Shown piece by piece: positions 6,746 to 10,349 of a stretch of DNA of 10,349 bases (positions are counted from its first letter, which is position 1; each line of letters begins with the position of its first letter). This DNA comes from 13-2-20CM-68-14 sp036378475 (lineage in GTDB: Bacteria; Actinomycetota; Thermoleophilia; Gaiellales; Gaiellaceae). Below the pieces are notes generated by a model that ran no database searches, was not told where the DNA came from, and saw only the letters and a program-made list of their open reading frames with translations. A program made the translations under genes and the position numbers. The stretch covers positions 1 to 10,349 of the forward strand of contig DASUWJ010000017.1 of NCBI GenBank assembly GCA_036378475.1, written 5' to 3'.

Positions 6746-6763
6746 TGTAAGGCTCACCTTACA
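6746..6763. promoter_or_regulatory. Probable operator: perfect 7-bp inverted repeat between ZIP gene and DtxR-family gene
   Basis: TGTAAGG-CTCA-CCTTACA is an inverted repeat with 7-bp arms and a 4-bp spacer, centred in the 48-bp divergent gap. The half-site contains TAAGG, which fits the TWAGG outer half-site of DtxR/IdeR boxes, but the spacing is much shorter than in that 19-bp box. It overlaps the -10 region proposed for the ZIP gene and the -35 position of the regulator gene. It is therefore well placed to repress both. Binding by the adjacent regulator is an inference. Confidence 0.65.
6756..6761 (-). promoter_or_regulatory. Candidate -10 hexamer (TAAGGT) for the ZIP gene, inside the operator
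   Basis: TAAGGT fits TANNNT and ends 15 nt before the ZIP start codon, giving a short leader. It lies within the inverted repeat, so an occupied operator would cover it. No convincing -35 sequence was found at 16-18 bp spacing. The match may simply reflect the AT content of the operator. Confidence 0.22.
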
Positions 6764-6774
6764 AGAACGGCCAG

Positions 6775-6780
6775 TACAGT
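6775..6780 (+). promoter_or_regulatory. Candidate -10 hexamer (TACAGT) for the DtxR-family gene
   Basis: TACAGT fits TANNNT and ends 8 nt before the ATG, implying a transcript with no leader or one of a few bases. At 17-bp spacing the -35 position (6752-6757) falls within the inverted repeat, which would allow autorepression. The -35 sequence itself is poor. Confidence 0.35.
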
Positions 6781-6788
6781 TGGGCGCC

Positions 6789-7475
6789 ATGGCGCAGGGA
6801 CATTCGGTCGATGAGTACCTGGAGACGATCTACTTCCTCGCCTTTCCGATCGGGGAGTACCGCCCCCGCTCGTCCGGAAACCCCACGCTCGCCTCCCGCG
6901 TCGCCGAGATGCTCGGCGTCTCCCGGGCCTCGGCCGGCGAGATGCTGAAGCGCCTCGAGTCCGAGGGCCTGGTCGAGCGCGGCGAGCAGAAGGAGGCGAT
7001 CCTGACCGCGAGCGGGCGCGAACGCGCCGAGAAGGTCGTCCGCAAGCACCGGATCATCGAGCGGCTCCTGACCGACTTCATGGGCTATACCGCCGCCGAG
7101 GCCCACGTGCACGCTGACCAGCTCGGCGACACCTTCTCGGACGAGATGGTCGAGCGGATCGAGGAGAAACTCGGCCATCCGGACCGCTGCCCGCACGGCT
7201 GGCCCGTCGATCCCGACGCCGAGCGCGCCGAGAACCGCGATCTGGCCCCGCTCGCCGACCTCGAGCCGCCGGTCCACGCCACGGTCATCCGCCTGGCCGA
7301 GCACGACGGCGAGCTCCTGCACTGGTTCTACGACGAGGGCCTCGTTCCGGGCACGGAGCTCGAGCTCCGCTCGGCGCAGCCGGCCGCGGGCCAGTTCACG
7401 GTCAGGATCGACGGCACGGAGAAGGCGATCGGCGAGAAGGCGGCCGCCGGGCTCTTCGTCCGGCCCGCTGCCTGA
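6789..7475 (+). CDS. DtxR/MntR-family metal-dependent transcriptional regulator
   Basis: A 228-residue three-domain member of the family. A winged helix-turn-helix spans about 6-75 (LASRVAEMLGVSRASAGEML at 34-53), the dimerisation and metal domain about 78-140 (KHRIIERLL at 86-94, SDEMVERIEEKL at 117-128, CPHGWPVDP at 134-142), and a FeoA/SH3-like domain about 157-226. Known members bind Fe or Mn and repress uptake genes. Aligned by eye without gaps to DtxR, ligands H79, E83 and H98 correspond to H87, E91 and H106, but M10, C102, E105 and H106 correspond to E9, D110, G113 and D114. So the primary site is unusual. An ATG is chosen over an in-frame TTG 9 bp upstream, because conserved sequence starts at residue 6. 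It is divergent from the ZIP transporter across a palindrome, which suggests that it controls that gene and itself. Confidence 0.9.
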   Translation: MAQGHSVDEYLETIYFLAFPIGEYRPRSSGNPTLASRVAEMLGVSRASAGEMLKRLESEGLVERGEQKEAILTASGRERAEKVVRKHRIIERLLTDFMGYTAAEAHVHADQLGDTFSDEMVERIEEKLGHPDRCPHGWPVDPDAERAENRDLAPLADLEPPVHATVIRLAEHDGELLHWFYDEGLVPGTELELRSAQPAAGQFTVRIDGTEKAIGEKAAAGLFVRPAA

Positions 7476-7525
7476 GAGCCTCTTTGCAGGCCTTTGCGCC
7501 TGGACTCCGCTGAAAAATGAGCAAC

Positions 7526-7795
7526 CTACGAGGCGAGCGCCTCGAGCTTCGCCCTCACTCTCTGCGCGTCGGGGCGGGACTGCTTTCGCTCGTAGAACTC
7601 GCTCGACTCGTGCAGCGCCTGCGCCGCTTCCTCTGCACGCCCGGCCAGCTGCAGGACCTCCGCCCGGCCCTCGAGCGCCTCGGCGTGCTGCCGGTGCCAA
7701 TCCGTCTCGGCGGTGATCGCGACAGCCTCGCGCGAGAGCTCGTCCGCGCGATCGATGTCGCCAGGCTGCGCGAGCACGGTGGATCGCAAGAGACT
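7526..7795 (-). pseudogene. Detached C-terminal TPR segment of the cyclase, in the shifted frame
   Basis: Eighty-nine codons continue the helical repeat tail of the cyclase in the next frame: LLRSTVLAQPGD, then LSREAVAITAETDW, then AEVLQLAGRAEEAAQAL, ending EALAS and TAG. These resemble the terminal TPR units of this protein family. The frames cross near CAGTCTCTTG (minus strand, around 7796-7787). One extra base, or loss of 3n+2 bases, would account for it. From memory of homologues, a further block of about 90-100 residues is expected before this segment, so a deletion is also likely. Tail end lies 50 bp from the convergent DtxR-family gene. Confidence 0.7.
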
Positions 7796-10313
7796 GTGTG
7801 ACCTCGGCAGAGGCGTCGTCTGCCTGGCCGAGGAATGAGAGGTAGTTGCTCCGCGCGGCGCGGATAAACGCCTCCGTCGCGGTGCCGCCATGCTCTGCCA
7901 GCAGCTCATCGCAGCGCCGGAGGCCTGCCTCCGCGGGGAGATGACCCCACGCCTCGAGCATCACCTGAAAGCCGATCGATATCGTGGCGAGCCGGCGGCT
8001 GCCCGCGCTTCGCGCGTGCTCGATCGCACGGTCGAACGAGCGGGACGCGGCCTCGGACTGGCCCGCCCAGGCCTGGAAGGCTGCGAGGACTGCATAGCCC
8101 TCGGCCAACCCGACCTCGTCACGGAGCTCTTCCAGGGTTTCGAGCTCGCGCGCGACGGGGCGGCAGTCGCCCGTCGTCCCGCCGCCGATTTGGGCACTCG
8201 TCCAGTGGTCGCCGATCCGCGCGCGGATCTCCGTCGCTCTGTCTCCCAGCTCCACCGCGCGCTGGGATGCAGATGCAAAGACGGACTTCGAGCGCTCGAG
8301 CTCTCCGCCATCCTTCAGCACGTACCCGAGCTGGACGAGCAGGCCGAGGCGCAAGCGGTCTGAGTCGGGGAGAAGCGCGGTCGCGCGTCCGAGCAGATTG
8401 GCCGCGGCGGGAAGATCTCCACGCTCGTAGGCGCGGTGACCGGCGCGGCCGAGCAGCTGCCCCGCGCGCAACGCCAGCTCGCGGGCATTGTCGTCGATCG
8501 GCCCGAGCTGCTCGCGCAGCCGGTATGCCTGCTCGAAGTGGTAGCCGACGATCTCGTCGTACTCGCTGCGGCTCTGCTCGAGCCACTGCGCAAAGCGTTC
8601 GTGCAGCTTCGCGCGCAGCTCCTTGGGCATGTTCTCGTAGGCCGCGTCGCGGATGAGCAGGTGGCGGAAGCGAAAGGCCTCCTCGCCCGGGAAGAGCAGC
8701 GAGCGGTGTGGCCTGATCAGCTCCTTGCGGACGAGCGGCGGCAGCGCGCCGGGCTCGCCCCCGAGCTCGACGAGCGCCGCCCGCCAGAACTCCTTGCCGA
8801 CGACGGCGGCCCGCTCGGCGGCCACTCGCTCGGGTGTCGGAAGCTGCTCGAGGCGCGTCGCGAGCAGCGCCTGAATCGTCGGCGGCACCTCGAGCTCGCC
8901 GTCGCCGCCGTCCGCGGCGATCAGCGCCAGCATCTGCTCGACGAACAGCGGGTTGCCTTCGGCGGTGTCCGCGATCCGCCGCCGCATCGCGCTCGAGAGG
9001 CTCACGCCGGCGACGAGGTTGTCCATCAGCGTCTCCGACTCCTCGGCCGACAGGGGCTCGAGCAGCGTCGTTGTCGCGTGGAGCTTGCCGCCTGCCCAGC
9101 TGGGGCGGGCGTCGAGCAGGTCCGGCCGGGCCAGGCAGAGCAGGAAGATCGGTGCCTCGCGACTCCAGTCGACGACGTAATCGACGAGGTCGAGGAAGGT
9201 CGGCTCGGCCCAGTGCAGGTCGTCGAAGACGACGATCAGCGGCCGCGCGGCGGCGATCGTCTCGAAGAGCTGCCGGACCGCGTGGAACGTCTCCTCGCGG
9301 GAGAGCGCCGGATCGTCGGCGAGGCCGACGGCGGACGACACCTGGTTCAGGATCCGTCGCGCGTCGGCGTCCCGCTCGATCAGGCCGACGAGGTCGGGAT
9401 CCGCGGCGATCGCCTCGAGCACCTCGACGAGCGGGAAGTAGGTGATCCCTTCTCCGTAGGCGAGGCAGCGGCCGCTTAAGACGGTGGCGTCGGTCTTGGT
9501 GGCGAGGAACTCGTAGGTCAACCGCGACTTGCCGATGCCCGCGGGCGCCAGTGCGGTGAACAGGTGACAGGAGCGGTCGCGCACCGCGCGCTCGAACGTC
9601 TGCTCCAGGTGCGCAAGCTCGGATTCCCGACCGACGAAGGGCGCGTCGAAACGTCGTGCGAATGCCGGAGCGTCCTCGCGAAGGCCGAGCAGCCGGTAGG
9701 CGACGAGCGGCTCGGACTTCCCCTTGGCGTCGAGCGGTGGCAACGGCTCGAGCTCGACGGCCTCCGCCGCAAGCTGGCGCGTCCGCTCGCCGATCAGGAT
9801 CTCGCCCGGCTGCGCCGCCTGCTCGAGCCGCGCCGCGACGTTGACGGCGTCGCCGGTTGCGAGCGTGCCGCCGACGCTCGTGACGACCTCGCCCGTGTTG
9901 ATGCCGATTCGGACGGTCAGCTCGACGCCGAACCCCTCGCGGAGCTCGCCGTTCAGGTCGGCGAGCCGCGCGCGAAGCTCGAAGCTCGCCCGGGCCGCAC
10001 GCAACGCGTCGTCCTCGTGCACACTCGGCACGCCGAAGACCGCCATCACGGCGTCGCCGATGAACTTCTCGACCGTTCCGCCATGCCGCTCGACCACGTC
10101 GCGCGCGACCCCGAAGTAGCGTTCCATCACCTTCCGCAGCGACTCGGAGTCGAGGCGCTCGCCCAGAGCGGTCGAGCCGGTCACGTCGCAGAAGACGACG
10201 GTCACCACCTTGCGGAGCTCGCGGGCTGCCTCCGAAGCCGTGGCCGGGCTGCCGCACTCGGGGCAGAACTTGAACGGCTCGGCGGCCTCGTGCCCACAGG
10301 TCGCGCAGATCAC
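7526..10313 (-). CDS. Zinc ribbon-adenylate cyclase-AAA ATPase-TPR signalling protein, frameshifted near its C-terminus
   Basis: A large multidomain regulator. Zinc ribbon: C3, C6, C17 and C20. Class III cyclase domain, about 33-205: metal Asp43 (VVFCDVTGST) and Asp87 (EKFIGDAVMAVFG), K83/D155 typical of ATP specificity, N158 and R162 in DAVNVAARLE. All six canonical catalytic positions are present, so cAMP synthesis is expected. ATPase domain, about 225-480: PAGIGKS at 257-263, Walker B VVFDDLHWAE at 361-370, AEGNPLFVEQ at 451-460. A TPR-like helical region follows from about 600. The first frame is homologous to the family only to about residue 840 (near 7795). After that, family-like sequence resumes one base later and ends at a TAG at 7526. 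The unshifted frame stays open to 6759, antisense to the DtxR gene, as a non-family Arg/Gly/Ala-rich tail. The GTG start directly precedes the zinc ribbon. It may be a decaying gene, a true frameshift or an assembly error. Confidence 0.85.
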
Positions 10314-10319
10314 GGCCTG

Positions 10320-10348
10320 AGGCTAGTCCTGCTTACAACCGCCTACAA
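10320..10348 (-). promoter_or_regulatory. Candidate promoter of the cyclase gene (TTGTAG, 17 bp, TAGCCT), leaderless
   Basis: On the minus strand TTGTAG (10343-10348) and TAGCCT (10320-10325) are separated by exactly 17 bp, and TAGCCT ends 6 nt before the GTG start. That would place the transcript start on the start codon. TTGTA occurs twice in this stretch with a 10-bp period. There is no Shine-Dalgarno sequence. The window ends one base beyond the -35, so upstream sites are unseen. Confidence 0.42.
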
Positions 10349-10349
10349 G

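Noticed and set aside
6780..6788. TTG start 9 bp upstream of the DtxR-family ATG
   Set aside because: It would overlap the TANNNT hexamer and adds three residues without family similarity; the ATG is closer to the conserved start.
7476..7525. Possible bidirectional terminator in the gap between the convergent DtxR-family gene and cyclase
   Set aside because: CAGGC (7487-7491) can pair with GCCTG (7498-7502), and AGGC can also pair with GCCT at 7478-7481, but stems are only 4-5 bp and no T-tract follows on either strand. CTTTGC occurs twice here, which creates the apparent symmetry.
8436..9479. 347-codon plus-strand ORF opposite the cyclase ATPase region
   Set aside because: Antisense to the Walker motifs with no recognisable domain and no start signal; a codon-bias shadow.
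8119..10257. 712-codon minus-strand ORF overlapping the cyclase
   Set aside because: It is the neighbouring frame of the cyclase and reads as Arg/Ala/Gly-rich sequence. The cyclase frame carries all catalytic motifs.
1..10349. A novel defence, mobile or CRISPR system
   Set aside because: No transposase, integrase, nuclease, repeat array or toxin-antitoxin pair was recognised; seven of nine genes are plain housekeeping or metal-uptake families.

Overview
The window is high-GC, densely coding DNA whose layout suggests an actinomycetotal genome, most likely the Thermoleophilia/Gaiellales-Solirubrobacterales side. That placement is inferred from base composition, the priA-def-fmt-rsmB-rpe-ribD gene order and a cyclase-ATPase-TPR giant regulator; it was not tested by any search. 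No tRNA, rRNA, CRISPR array, insertion sequence or prophage gene was seen. No gene-free stretch exceeds about 60 bases.

Positions 1-5857 (all minus strand, read right to left) hold a housekeeping cluster: priA (replication restart helicase), def (peptide deformylase), fmt (Met-tRNA formyltransferase), rsmB (16S rRNA m5C methyltransferase with NusB domain), rpe (ribulose-phosphate epimerase) and ribD (riboflavin deaminase/reductase, cut by the left window edge). def and fmt add and remove the N-formyl group of initiator Met. rsmB modifies the ribosome. rpe makes ribulose 5-phosphate, a precursor used by the riboflavin pathway that ribD serves. Junctions are tight: a 4-bp overlap, a direct stop/start abutment, and gaps of 9, 10 and 18 bp.

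Positions 5916-7475 are a metal-homeostasis pair: a ZIP-type metal transporter (minus) and a DtxR/MntR-family regulator (plus), divergently transcribed from a 48-bp gap. The centre of that gap is a perfect 7-bp inverted repeat, the likely operator. The regulator departs from the canonical DtxR/MntR metal ligands.

Positions 7526-10313 (minus) encode a large signalling protein: zinc ribbon, class III adenylate cyclase, AAA-type ATPase and TPR-like helical tail. The reading frame is broken near 7795, so the last 89 codons lie in another frame. The uncorrected frame runs on antisense through the DtxR gene, which I regard as a shadow.

The most interesting pattern is at the starts. No gene shows a convincing Shine-Dalgarno sequence. 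Six of nine starts (priA, def, rsmB, rpe, the DtxR gene and the cyclase) have a TANNNT hexamer 6-8 nt upstream of the start codon, the position of a -10 box for leaderless transcripts. fmt and ribD lack it and are directly coupled to the gene before them; the ZIP gene lacks it and has the operator there instead. Seven genes carry nothing that looks exotic by family; the novelty lies in the start architecture, the altered metal sensor, the altered RibD deaminase motif and the broken cyclase.
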